DNA of 50,286 bases from Polyangiaceae bacterium. GTDB lineage: Bacteria; Myxococcota_A; Polyangia; Polyangiales; Polyangiaceae. Positions 8,555 to 15,435 of the stretch are shown here, in pieces (position 1 is the first letter of the stretch; every line of letters starts with the position of its first letter). The notes beneath the pieces were generated by a model that saw only the letters and a program-made list of their open reading frames with translations, ran no database searches and was not told where the DNA came from. The position numbers were made by a program, and so were the translations under genes. The stretch spans positions 1 to 50,286 of the forward strand of contig JALHPN010000036.1 in NCBI GenBank assembly GCA_022842465.1, written 5' to 3'.

Positions 8555-9219
8555 TTCGCATCAACCTGATGCCCTCGAAGAAGGCGATTCGCCGTCGTGG
8601 CGAAGCCGGAGAGGGCGCGCCTTCGGACTCTGGCTCGCAGGCGTGGCTCGCCTTCGTGCTCGGCGCCATCCTCCTCGAGGTCATCGTGCTCTTGTTCGTC
8701 TACAAGACGAAGCAGGACCAGCTCACGCAGATCCAGAAGCACAACCAGGAGGTCACCGCGAACATCGACGCCATCAAGCGCGAGATCGCGAACCACGCCG
8801 ACATCAAGGCGCAGCTGAAGGAGCTCCGCGATCGCGAGGACGCGATCCAGAAGCTCCAGGGCGCGCGCACCGGCCCCACGGCGACGATGCTGGAGCTCTC
8901 GCGGATCATGACCCCGGGCCGCGGGCCCACCGTCGAACGAGAGAAGCTCGAACAGCTGAAGCGCGACAACCCGACGTCGGTTCCGAACGTCAACTGGGAC
9001 CCGCGGCGCCTCTGGGTGAACAGCTACAAGGAGGCGGACCGGACGGTGAAGATCGGCGGCCTCGCGCGCGACGGCGAGGACGTCTCCGAGTTCCTCCGGC
9101 GGCTCTCCCTCAGCGACTACTTCTACGACGTGAGGCTTCTCCCGGCGCAGAAGGCGGTGGACGAGAAGACGAAGCTCGAGCTGCTGAAGTTCGAGATGAG
9201 CGCGAAGGTGAGGTACTAG
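8551..9219 (+). CDS. pilN: type IV pilus assembly protein PilN
   Basis: Predicted 222-residue bitopic inner-membrane protein. The GTG start at 8551 gives MIRINLMPSKK, the conserved cytoplasmic INL-P motif that docks into the PilM groove. A transmembrane helix spans about 33-50 (LAFVLGAILLEVIVLLFV), then a long heptad-containing coiled coil about 52-105, and a C-terminal ferredoxin-like domain that pairs with PilO. A basic segment (KKAIRRRGE) and a flexible acidic/Ser-rich stretch separate the docking motif from the membrane helix, somewhat longer than in Pseudomonas-type PilN. Overlaps pilM by four bases and precedes pilO by four bases. Confidence 0.95.
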   Translation: MIRINLMPSKKAIRRRGEAGEGAPSDSGSQAWLAFVLGAILLEVIVLLFVYKTKQDQLTQIQKHNQEVTANIDAIKREIANHADIKAQLKELRDREDAIQKLQGARTGPTATMLELSRIMTPGRGPTVEREKLEQLKRDNPTSVPNVNWDPRRLWVNSYKEADRTVKIGGLARDGEDVSEFLRRLSLSDYFYDVRLLPAQKAVDEKTKLELLKFEMSAKVRY

Positions 9220-9223
9220 GCCC

Positions 9224-9868
9224 ATGGCGTCTCTCAGCCTGAACAGGCTCCCCCTCGCGGGGAAGATCGGCGTCGGCGCGCTCCTCTGCTCGCTGCTCGG
9301 CGTGGCGTACTACGTCATGCTGCACACCGAGGTGGCGGCGCAGATCGACAAGGCGAAGGCGAAGACGACGGAGCTCGAGGGCGAGCTCTCGAAGACGCGT
9401 CAGGCGCAGGCGAGCTACTTCGCCGATCGCGACGAGCTCGCGATGCGCCAGCAGAAGCAGCGCGAGCTGAACAAGGTCCTCCCGCTGGAGACCGAGGTCG
9501 CGACGTTCCTCTCCGCGATCCAGTCGGTGTCGAACATCAGCGGCATCGACTTGAAGGCCTGGTCGCCCCAGGAGGAGGTCCCGCAGACCTTCTTCGCGAA
9601 GGTGCCCATGAAGTTGACCATCTCGGGCCGCTTCCACCAGATCGCGAAGTTCATCTACGAGATCGGGCGGCAGGACCGGATCATCAACATGGAGAACCTC
9701 GAGCTCAGCGACCCGAAGATCGAGGGGGAGGACATCGTCCTGAAGGCCCAGTGCCTCGCGACGACCTTCCACCTCATCAAGGCCAAGCCGCCGGCGCCGG
9801 CTCCTGGCGCCCCGGGCGCGAAGCCGCCGGGTACGCCGGGCGCTCCGCCGGCGGGAGGTGGCAAGTGA
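9224..9868 (+). CDS. pilO: type IV pilus assembly protein PilO
   Basis: Predicted 214-residue inner-membrane protein that forms heterodimers with PilN and links to the lipoprotein PilP. A transmembrane helix lies at about 13-31, then a coiled coil about 35-80 (Lys/Glu/Thr/Gln-rich), then the ferredoxin-like fold, including the LTISGRFHQIAKFIYEIGRQDRIINMENL segment that is diagnostic of PilO. The last 25 residues are a Pro/Gly/Ala tail (PAPAPGAPGAKPPGTPG type) not present in the best-known PilO proteins and probably disordered in the periplasm. Its final codons overlap the GTG start of pilP. Confidence 0.95.
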   Translation: MASLSLNRLPLAGKIGVGALLCSLLGVAYYVMLHTEVAAQIDKAKAKTTELEGELSKTRQAQASYFADRDELAMRQQKQRELNKVLPLETEVATFLSAIQSVSNISGIDLKAWSPQEEVPQTFFAKVPMKLTISGRFHQIAKFIYEIGRQDRIINMENLELSDPKIEGEDIVLKAQCLATTFHLIKAKPPAPAPGAPGAKPPGTPGAPPAGGGK

Positions 9869-10476
9869 TCCGCCGCGCCCTCGCCGGCGCCCTCGCGGCG
9901 CTCCCGCTCCTGCTCGTCGGGTGCACCGCCGACAAGGCGCTCGACGCGGCGAACACCGGGAACATCAAGCCCAACGCTGCGCCCGTCGTCGACGCGGGGC
10001 CGCCGCCGCCGAACCTCGCGCCGCCTCCGCTCCCGCGCGTCGAGTTCGCGGAGAACGACTTCGTCGAGAGCGATCGCAACCGCGATCCGTTCCGTTCCTA
10101 CGCGCAGATCTTCGTTCCTGAAGCGACGAAGCGTCTGACCCAGAACCAGAAGTCCGTCGTCCTCCCGCAGTACTCGCTCGACGAGCTCAAGCTCGTCGCG
10201 ATCGTCACCGGCGGCGAGTATCCCCGCGCGATGGTGCTCGATCCGGGGAACAAGGGTTGGGTCATCAAGCGCGGCGACTGGGTCGGTCGCCCCGAGATCG
10301 TCCACACGGGCGGCGCGAACGGGACCGACTACCAACTCCACTGGCGCGTCGATCGCGTCCGCGACGGCGACATCGTCTTCTCCCGCGAGGATCCGGCCCA
10401 GCCCGGCATCCCGCCCGCGTCGCGCGTCGTGACGCTCCACCCCGAGGGCGAGAACAAGGATCGGTTGACGGACTGA
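9865..10476 (+). CDS. pilP: type IV pilus lipoprotein PilP
   Basis: Predicted 203-residue inner-membrane lipoprotein connecting the PilNO complex to the secretin PilQ. The GTG start at 9865 overlaps the pilO stop and yields a short lipoprotein signal with lipobox LLVGC (Cys20). A long Asn/Pro-rich linker (about 30-60) spans the periplasm. The beta-domain (about 95-195) contains YSLDELKLVAIV, AMVLDPGNKGWVIKRGDWVG and a DGDIVFSRED segment, all typical of PilP. The RDPFRSY motif before the domain is also conserved. Followed by 149 non-coding bases with two hairpins before pilQ. Confidence 0.93.
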   Translation: MIRRALAGALAALPLLLVGCTADKALDAANTGNIKPNAAPVVDAGPPPPNLAPPPLPRVEFAENDFVESDRNRDPFRSYAQIFVPEATKRLTQNQKSVVLPQYSLDELKLVAIVTGGEYPRAMVLDPGNKGWVIKRGDWVGRPEIVHTGGANGTDYQLHWRVDRVRDGDIVFSREDPAQPGIPPASRVVTLHPEGENKDRLTD

Positions 10477-10509
10477 GCGCCTCCGCTCCCGCAGGCCGAG
10501 CCACGAGGA

Positions 10510-10554
10510 GGGCCGCAGACGACGTCGTCTGCGGCCCTTCGCACGTTTCGTGCG
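10510..10554. repeat. two tandem hairpins between pilP and pilQ
   Basis: Bases 10510-10523 (GGGCCGCAGACGAC) and 10524-10537 (GTCGTCTGCGGCCC) are exact reverse complements, forming a 28-base perfect palindrome. Two bases later CGCACG (10540-10545), TTT, CGTGCG (10549-10554) forms a second perfect hairpin. In RNA the first would fold into a stem of about 12 pairs. There is no U-tract, so a classic intrinsic terminator is not supported; an mRNA-processing or attenuation role that sets pilQ apart from pilMNOP is inference. Confidence 0.75.
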
Positions 10555-10625
10555 TCACAAATTGGTCCGATCGGATCCGCGCGTTCTACCGTTTCGTCGA
10601 AGAAGTCGTGCGAGGAGCCGAGGCC

Positions 10626-12959
10626 ATGAAGCGGCGGATGACGATGAACAAGAAGCTCCTGACCGGCATCGCGACGTCCGCGATCCTGCTTTCTGCCACG
10701 CTCGCCTGGGCCGATGCCACGCCGAACCACGTCCGCGACGTGAAGGTGCGAGCGACCGACGGCGCGAGCGGCGCGACCGAGATCGAGGTCGTCGGGACGG
10801 CGTCGCCGATCTTCGTCGTGCGCGTCGAGGAGCGGGGCAAGCGCCTCGTCGTCGACATCGCGAACGCCGACGCTCCGGGCGTTCAGGAAGCGCTCACGTC
10901 CCAGATCGGTGTCGTCGGCGGTCTCCACACGCAGGCCTTCAAGACCGAGGCGGGCGCGATGACCCGGCTCTCGATCAACCTGACCCGTCAGGCGAGCTAT
11001 CGCGTCCGCGCGGAGGGGACGTCCCTCAAGGTGCAGCTCACGCCGTCCGAGGCGACGAACGCGACGCCGGGGGTGCCCCCGGTGAAGGTGAGCACCACGA
11101 CGACCACGTCGGCTCCGATCCCGACGGCCAAGGAGGGGGTCGCTGGACTGCCCGAGTCGAAGGTCGAGAACGTCCGCTTCGAGCGGGCCAAGGCCGATCG
11201 GGTCGTCGTCTCGACGAGCGCGGTCCCGGAGTACGCGCTCACGACGACGGGGGCGGGCCGCGTCCGGCTCGAGCTGAAGAGGACGCAGCTCCCCTCCGTG
11301 CTCGCTCGCTCGCTCGACGTCACCCAGTACAAGGGCGCCCTCCGCTCCGTGACGAGCTCCTTCGATCCCGTCACGCGCACCACGGTCATCGAGATCGAGC
11401 GCGAAGGCGACGACACGGGCGCCGTCTCGGTGGAGGGGGGCTCTTTGATCTGGTCCTTCGATCGCGAGACGAAGGCGGCCGCGAGCGCGCCGCGGCCGAT
11501 GCCGCGCAGGACGGTCACGGTCGCGCGCGAGGTCCAGCCCGGCGACACGCCGAAGGTGGAGATGTCGATCAACGGGGACACCCCGAAGATCGAGATCCAG
11601 GGGTCCACCGAGGCCGCCGGCTTCGTCTCGACGCTCAACGCGCAGGCCGCGGGCCGCTACAACGGCCGTCGGATCGACCTCGATCTGAAGGACGCGGACA
11701 TCCACAACATCCTCCGCCTCCTCGCGGACGTCGGGCGCGTGAACATCGTCACGGCCGACGACGTGCAGGGCAACGTGACGATCCGCATGCGGAACGTCCC
11801 CTGGGACCAGGCGCTCGACGTGGTGCTGCAGGCCAAGGGCCTCGGCATGGTGCGCAACGGCAACCTGATCCGCGTCGCGCCGATGGCCACGCTCCAGAAG
11901 GAGCGCGAGCTGCGGCTCGCGGCGGCGAAGCAGGAGTACGAGCTCACCCCGCTCGAGACGCGCCTCATCCCGGTGAGCTACGCGTCGGCCGACGAGCTCC
12001 AGGCCCGCGCGAAGGACCTCCTCTCGCCACGCGGGTCCATCGCCGTCGACGAGCGCACGAACGTCCTCATCGCGCGCGACATCGCGGGCAACCTGAACAA
12101 CATCGAGGAGCTCGTTCGCTCGCTCGACACGCAGACGCCGCAGGTGCTCGTCGAGGCCCGCATCGTCGAGGCGACGAGCCGCTACGTCCGCGACATCGGT
12201 ATCCAGTGGGGTGGCGACGCCACGTTCTCGGAGGCGACCGGTAACCCGACCGGCATCGCGTTCCCGTCGCGGGTCGGCGTCGCAGGCGGCAACTACGATC
12301 AGAACACGAACTCGCGCGGTCTCTCGCCGTTCGTCGGCAACGTCCCGCAGCCGAACTTCGCCGTCAACCTCCCCGCCGCGACCGGCACCGGGCAGGGCGG
12401 CGCGCTCGGCTTCTCGCTCGGGTCGGTCGACAACAACTTCAACGTCGGCCTCCGTCTCTCGGCGGCCGAGGCGAGCGGCCTCCTCCGCATCGTGTCGTCG
12501 CCCCGCATCCTCACGCTCGACAATCGCGAGGCGCGCATCAACCAGGGGACGCTCATCCCCTTCGCGCAGGTCAGCGCCCAGGGCGTCCAGACGACGTTCC
12601 AGGAAGCCAAGCTCCAGCTGCTCGTGAAGCCGCACGTGACCGCCGACGGCTCGGTCGCGATGCACGTGAAGATCAACCGCGACGAGCCCGACTTCAACCA
12701 GACCTCTCCGCGTGGCGATCCGACGATCCTGAAGCGCGAGGCGGAGACCGATCTGCTCGTCATGGACGGGCACACCGCGGTCATCGGCGGCATCTTCACC
12801 CGCAACACGGGCCGGAACCTGGATCAGATCCCCTTCTTCGGGGACATCCCGATCCTCGGCGTCCTCTTCCAGCGCCGCCGCGCGAGCGACACGCGGAACG
12901 AGCTCGTGATCTTCCTCACGCCGCGCATCGTCAACCGCGCCGAAGCGCTCGGACGCTGA
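10626..12959 (+). CDS. pilQ: type IV pilus secretin PilQ
   Basis: Predicted 777-residue outer-membrane secretin through which the pilus passes. A signal peptide covers about 1-29 (cleavage near AWA-D). There are two AMIN peptidoglycan-binding domains, about 35-140 and 178-285, then a Ser/Thr/Pro linker. The STN/secretin short domain runs about 344-418 (RRIDLDLKDADIHNILRLLA), the N1/secretin_N domain about 440-515, and the secretin core about 570-770, ending in ELVIFLTPRIV. The VxGGIFTR and PFFGDIPILGVLF motifs of the core are intact. The ATG at 10626 precedes the signal peptide; a purine-rich GAGGAGCCGAGG lies just upstream. Ends the pil cluster; the next 319 bases hold a MITE-like element. 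Confidence 0.95.
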   Translation: MKRRMTMNKKLLTGIATSAILLSATLAWADATPNHVRDVKVRATDGASGATEIEVVGTASPIFVVRVEERGKRLVVDIANADAPGVQEALTSQIGVVGGLHTQAFKTEAGAMTRLSINLTRQASYRVRAEGTSLKVQLTPSEATNATPGVPPVKVSTTTTTSAPIPTAKEGVAGLPESKVENVRFERAKADRVVVSTSAVPEYALTTTGAGRVRLELKRTQLPSVLARSLDVTQYKGALRSVTSSFDPVTRTTVIEIEREGDDTGAVSVEGGSLIWSFDRETKAAASAPRPMPRRTVTVAREVQPGDTPKVEMSINGDTPKIEIQGSTEAAGFVSTLNAQAAGRYNGRRIDLDLKDADIHNILRLLADVGRVNIVTADDVQGNVTIRMRNVPWDQALDVVLQAKGLGMVRNGNLIRVAPMATLQKERELRLAAAKQEYELTPLETRLIPVSYASADELQARAKDLLSPRGSIAVDERTNVLIARDIAGNLNNIEELVRSLDTQTPQVLVEARIVEATSRYVRDIGIQWGGDATFSEATGNPTGIAFPSRVGVAGGNYDQNTNSRGLSPFVGNVPQPNFAVNLPAATGTGQGGALGFSLGSVDNNFNVGLRLSAAEASGLLRIVSSPRILTLDNREARINQGTLIPFAQVSAQGVQTTFQEAKLQLLVKPHVTADGSVAMHVKINRDEPDFNQTSPRGDPTILKREAETDLLVMDGHTAVIGGIFTRNTGRNLDQIPFFGDIPILGVLFQRRRASDTRNELVIFLTPRIVNRAEALGR

Positions 12960-13026
12960 GCCAGCCTCCCCGGCGGCCGCTCACCGCTAGGGGGTGTCCC
13001 TGAATCCCGGGCTCCGCTCCTTCTCG

Positions 13027-13068
13027 CCCGTGCCCGTGCCCGTGCCCGTGCTCGTGCCCGTGCCCGAG
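13027..13068 (+). repeat. left hexamer tandem array (CCCGTG)
   Basis: Four perfect CCCGTG units, then CTCGTG, CCCGTG and CCCGAG. It is the complement of the right-hand array at 13216-13245 and lies inside the MITE-like element. There are no spacers between units, so it is not a CRISPR. Confidence 0.9.
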
Positions 13069-13215
13069 GGGCGCGATGCTGCCCAGCATCGATCGCGCGG
13101 ATCGAGCGCGAGCCACGTCCCCGACGGCACCTGACGTCACCAGGGACCTAGGCAGGAACGTCACCCATCTGCATTGTTGCACCGCGCCGGCGACTTCGAG
13201 GCCTCCATCGCCGGG

Positions 13216-13245
13216 CACGGGCACGGGCACGGGCACGGGCACGGG
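13216..13245 (+). repeat. right hexamer tandem array (CACGGG)
   Basis: Five perfect CACGGG units, preceded by GGG. This is the reverse complement of the CCCGTG array at 13027-13068, so the pair can form a long snap-back stem. Unit number differs between arms (five against seven), as expected if the arrays expand and contract by slippage. Confidence 0.9.
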
Positions 13246-13278
13246 AAGACCGAGCCCGTTCAGGGACACGCCCTAGGT

Positions 13279-14229
13279 CTAGTTGGACATCGGCCGGCGG
13301 GCGCGGACGCTGGTGCCCGTCTCGTCCACCCCGTCGTGGCCGCCGTTACGGCGCGCGCGCCGTGCTGCGCGGGTGGCGCCGGCGGCGGCGAGATCCTTCC
13401 GCGTGCGCCGGAGGAGGAGCGCATAGATCCTGAGCATCGCCGACGGCGCGAGCTTGTCGGCGAGCCACACCGCGCGCCAGAAGCCGGGGACCACGATGAC
13501 GGCCTCGTCGCGCGCGACGGCGTCGAGCGCCTTCGAGGCGAGCGCTTCGGGGCTGATTGGTCGCAGCGCCGACCACATCTTCTTGATCGTCTCCTCGCGG
13601 AGGCCGTCGTAGCCCGAGTGCCCGAAGCGCCCGCCGGCGAGGATCGGCGTCCAGACCGCGCCGGGGCAGAGCACGGAGACGCGCACGCCGTGGGTCTCGG
13701 CCTCGACGCGGAGCGAGCGGCTCAGGCCGACGACGGCGTGCTTCGTCGCGGTGTAGCTCGTGTTGCCTGGCACCGGGAGGAGGCCGAGCACCGACGCCGT
13801 GTTCACGATGTGGCCGCTCCGCTGCGCGATCATCTGGCGGTAGACGGACTGAACCCCGTTGGCGACACCGCGGAGGTTCACGTCGAACACGTCGTCCCAG
13901 TCCGCGGGCGCGTAGCCGTCCGCTTCTCCGCCCACGCCGATGCCGGCGTTGTTGAAGAGGAGGTCCACGCGTCCCGAGCGCAGGGCGGTGCGCGCGACGA
14001 CGGACTCGAACGCAGTGAGGTCTCTGACGTCGAGCTCCTCCGCCCACGCATCGCCCTCCCTCCGCACCTCGTCGGCCACGGCGCGTGCACCTTCGCCGTC
14101 GCGGTCACAGACCACCACGCTTGCGCCGCGGCGCGCGAGCTCGATCGCGAGCGCGCGACCGATGCCGGACGCGCCGCCGGTCACGATCGCGATCTTCCCG
14201 ACGTACGCGAGGGGCTTTCTGCCGAACAT
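13279..14229 (-). CDS. SDR-family NAD(P)-dependent oxidoreductase
   Basis: Predicted 316-residue classical short-chain dehydrogenase. The Rossmann motif TGGASGIG is at 17-24, NNAG at 93-96, and the catalytic Ser146, Tyr159 and Lys163 are in the standard order (SYTATK). After the roughly 250-residue catalytic core there is an extension with a helix (FWRAVWLADKLAPSAMLRIYALLLRRTRK) and a basic, low-complexity tail. That layout is seen in SDRs that act on membrane-bound or lipid-like substrates; the substrate is unknown. The start at 14229 fits the fold. It lies 37 bases downstream of the DUF6065-like gene on the same strand and may belong to that operon. Its stop codon abuts the MITE-like element. 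Confidence 0.88.
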   Translation of the reverse strand: MFGRKPLAYVGKIAIVTGGASGIGRALAIELARRGASVVVCDRDGEGARAVADEVRREGDAWAEELDVRDLTAFESVVARTALRSGRVDLLFNNAGIGVGGEADGYAPADWDDVFDVNLRGVANGVQSVYRQMIAQRSGHIVNTASVLGLLPVPGNTSYTATKHAVVGLSRSLRVEAETHGVRVSVLCPGAVWTPILAGGRFGHSGYDGLREETIKKMWSALRPISPEALASKALDAVARDEAVIVVPGFWRAVWLADKLAPSAMLRIYALLLRRTRKDLAAAGATRAARRARRNGGHDGVDETGTSVRARRPMSN

Positions 14230-14266
14230 GGCGGCGGAGCCTAGCACCGCGTCTCCTGTCGTTCCC

Positions 14267-15058
14267 TCATTCGGTGCGCGCGCGCCGCCGAGCGGCGGCG
14301 GCATAGCGACCCGGGCGGAGGGCCTCGTCACGCCTCCGCGCGACCACGGTCTTCCGGTAGCCGTCCCACTCCGAGGGGCCGAGCTCCGAGAGCTCGCGCA
14401 CGGCGAAGCTCTTCAACGAACGCTCCTCGTACGTCGACCGCTCGAGGGGCTGCACCTGCACGAGCGGGCGGCCGCGCGAGAACGCGATGGGCCGGTCGGT
14501 GGTCGTGATGCGCACGTTCGTGAAGAGCGGCGAAAAAAACCGGTCCGTCTCGAGGATCCCCTCGTAGGGCTCGTAGTGCTGGCTCCGCGCGAGGTTCGCG
14601 GGCGGTCTCACGAGGACGCTCCATCCCGGCCGCGTGCGGATCATGAAGCCCGTCCAGATCTGGAGCACGCCCGGCTGCGAGGTCGCCGTCAAGAACGGCG
14701 GCGCGAACCCGCGCACGTCCTCGGGCGCGATCGCGTCGAACACGTCGGGGAGACCCGGAAGGTGCTCGGTCTCGAGCGGTGACCACTCCGACCCGCCGTC
14801 GTCGGTCCACAGGAGCTCGGTCCCGTCGAACATCGCGTGGAAGTCGATCGGTGCGAAGACGTACCAGCCGAACGCGGACGCGAGGCACACGGGCTCGCAG
14901 TACTGGTAGGCCGCCGTCGGCAAAGTGCCTAGCGCGCCGCGGTCGGCGCGCATCGGCTCGAGCGCGCCGGGCGCGATGCGAAAGAGCTCGACGACGGGCC
15001 TTGTCTCTTCGCTGTCGTCGGTCTCCGATGCCTCGGGCGCCCGGCTCGCGCCGCCCAC
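14267..15058 (-). CDS. DUF6065-like protein of unknown function
   Basis: Predicted 263-residue soluble protein without signal peptide or membrane helix. Its core has the blocks AYQYCEPVCLASAFGWYVFAP (about 43-63), then FDGTELLW, a mid region with TGFMIRTRPGWSVLVRPP, and a strand-rich C-terminal half. The layout 'aromatic-C..., asA.GW...P..., dG' is what I recall for DUF6065 proteins, a family without known function; the name is tentative. The GTG at 15058 is chosen because it comes one base after the stop of the small repeat peptide, with AAGG in a ribosome-site position, and an upstream start would have to lie inside the peptide gene. The C-terminus is a basic tail rich in Arg and Ala. Confidence 0.72.
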   Translation of the reverse strand: MGGASRAPEASETDDSEETRPVVELFRIAPGALEPMRADRGALGTLPTAAYQYCEPVCLASAFGWYVFAPIDFHAMFDGTELLWTDDGGSEWSPLETEHLPGLPDVFDAIAPEDVRGFAPPFLTATSQPGVLQIWTGFMIRTRPGWSVLVRPPANLARSQHYEPYEGILETDRFFSPLFTNVRITTTDRPIAFSRGRPLVQVQPLERSTYEERSLKSFAVRELSELGPSEWDGYRKTVVARRRDEALRPGRYAAAARRRARTE

Positions 15059-15059
15059 G

Positions 15060-15263
15060 TCAGCCTTGACGAACCATGTGGAGGCGCACGGGGGCCCACC
15101 CCCCGCCGTCCCCCATCTCCGTCTTCGGCTTGACGCTCGCGCGGAGGCGGATGAACGGCAAATCCATGCCACCGTCGCCCATCGCCGTCTTCGGCTTCGG
15201 CGTGACTCTCAGGCGGACGACCGGCTTCCCCTCGGAAAGCGTGACCTCGGAATCCTCGCGCAT
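15060..15263 (-). CDS. 67-residue peptide with an internal 22-residue duplication
   Basis: The ATG at 15263 is preceded by AAGGAAGGAG five bases upstream, the clearest ribosome site I noticed in the window, so this is very likely a real gene. The product has a 14-residue acidic leader-like start (MREDSEVTLSEGKP), then two copies of a 22-residue unit and the start of a third. Residues 15-36 and 37-58 share the pattern (V/I)RLR-x3-KPKT-x-MGDGG-x3-P, and 59-67 begins again with VRLH. There is no cysteine. The leader plus repeated core resembles multi-core RiPP precursors, but it could equally be a small beta-strand protein. The DUF6065-like gene begins one base after its stop, so they are almost certainly coupled. 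No RiPP-modifying enzyme family is recognised nearby. Confidence 0.75.
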   Translation of the reverse strand: MREDSEVTLSEGKPVVRLRVTPKPKTAMGDGGMDLPFIRLRASVKPKTEMGDGGGWAPVRLHMVRQG

Positions 15264-15268
15264 CTGTG

Positions 15269-15278
15269 CTCCTTCCTT
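15269..15278 (-). promoter_or_regulatory. strong ribosome binding site of the repeat peptide
   Basis: On the minus strand AAGGAAGGAG lies five bases before ATG 15263. Most genes in this window have weak or no Shine-Dalgarno sequence, so this decides the start and suggests high translation. Confidence 0.75.
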
Positions 15279-15281
15279 TCG

Positions 15282-15296
15282 GGCGGACGGTCCGCC
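15282..15296. promoter_or_regulatory. palindrome at the predicted start of transcription
   Basis: GGCGGAC-G-GTCCGCC is a perfect 7-bp inverted repeat around one central base, sitting where transcription from the promoter at 15305-15333 would begin. Possible operator or 5' RNA hairpin; role inferred from position only. Confidence 0.35.
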
Positions 15297-15304
15297 GCCG
15301 TTCC

Positions 15305-15333
15305 ACAATGACGAACCGCGTCGCGCTTGGCAA
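15305..15333 (-). promoter_or_regulatory. candidate sigma-70 promoter for the peptide/DUF6065/SDR genes
   Basis: Read on the minus strand: TTGCCA (15333-15328, five of six to the -35 consensus), 17-base spacer, CATTGT (15310-15305, three of six to the -10). Start expected near 15298, about 35 bases before the peptide ATG. It implies the peptide has its own promoter separate from the upstream membrane protein gene. Confidence 0.4.
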
Positions 15334-15435
15334 CCAGGCGGCCGCAGATCGGGAGGAGCCTCACGGCTCGTCTCGCACCATCGCCGCGTATCGACGCCGT
15401 TGTCGCCGGAGAGCTCGCAGCCCGTGCGCGGGAGG

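Larger units (their letters stand above)
12987..13276. mobile_element. MITE-like element with 18-bp terminal inverted repeats and hexamer arrays
   Basis: The ends are CTAGGGGGTGTCCCTGAA (12987-13004) and, read from the other strand, CTAGGGCGTGTCCCTGAA (13259-13276): 17 of 18 identical. Both outer edges carry CTAG, which may be the target duplication; CTAG-type targets are known for some IS5-group and IS630-family elements. No transposase is encoded in the 290 bp, so it would be non-autonomous. Inside the arms lie complementary hexamer arrays: about seven CCCGTG-type units at 13027-13068 and five CACGGG units at 13216-13245, able to pair into a stem of 30 bp or more. It fills the gap between pilQ and the SDR gene, ending two bases from the SDR stop codon. 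Confidence 0.75.

Noticed and set aside
13027..13245. Hexamer arrays considered as a CRISPR
   Set aside because: Units are contiguous six-base repeats without spacers, and no cas gene is present.
13076..13276. Short plus-strand open frame inside the MITE-like element
   Set aside because: Its end translates the hexamer array as a Gly-Thr repeat; no ribosome site, and the sequence is explained by the element's inverted arms.
13279..15263. Graspetide or other named RiPP class for the repeat peptide locus
   Set aside because: No ATP-grasp ligase, radical SAM, LanM or YcaO enzyme is seen nearby, so a specific RiPP class cannot be supported.
15060..15308. Longer version of the repeat peptide starting at 15308
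   Set aside because: The strong ribosome site lies inside the extension, directly before ATG 15263, and the candidate -10 box would overlap the longer start.
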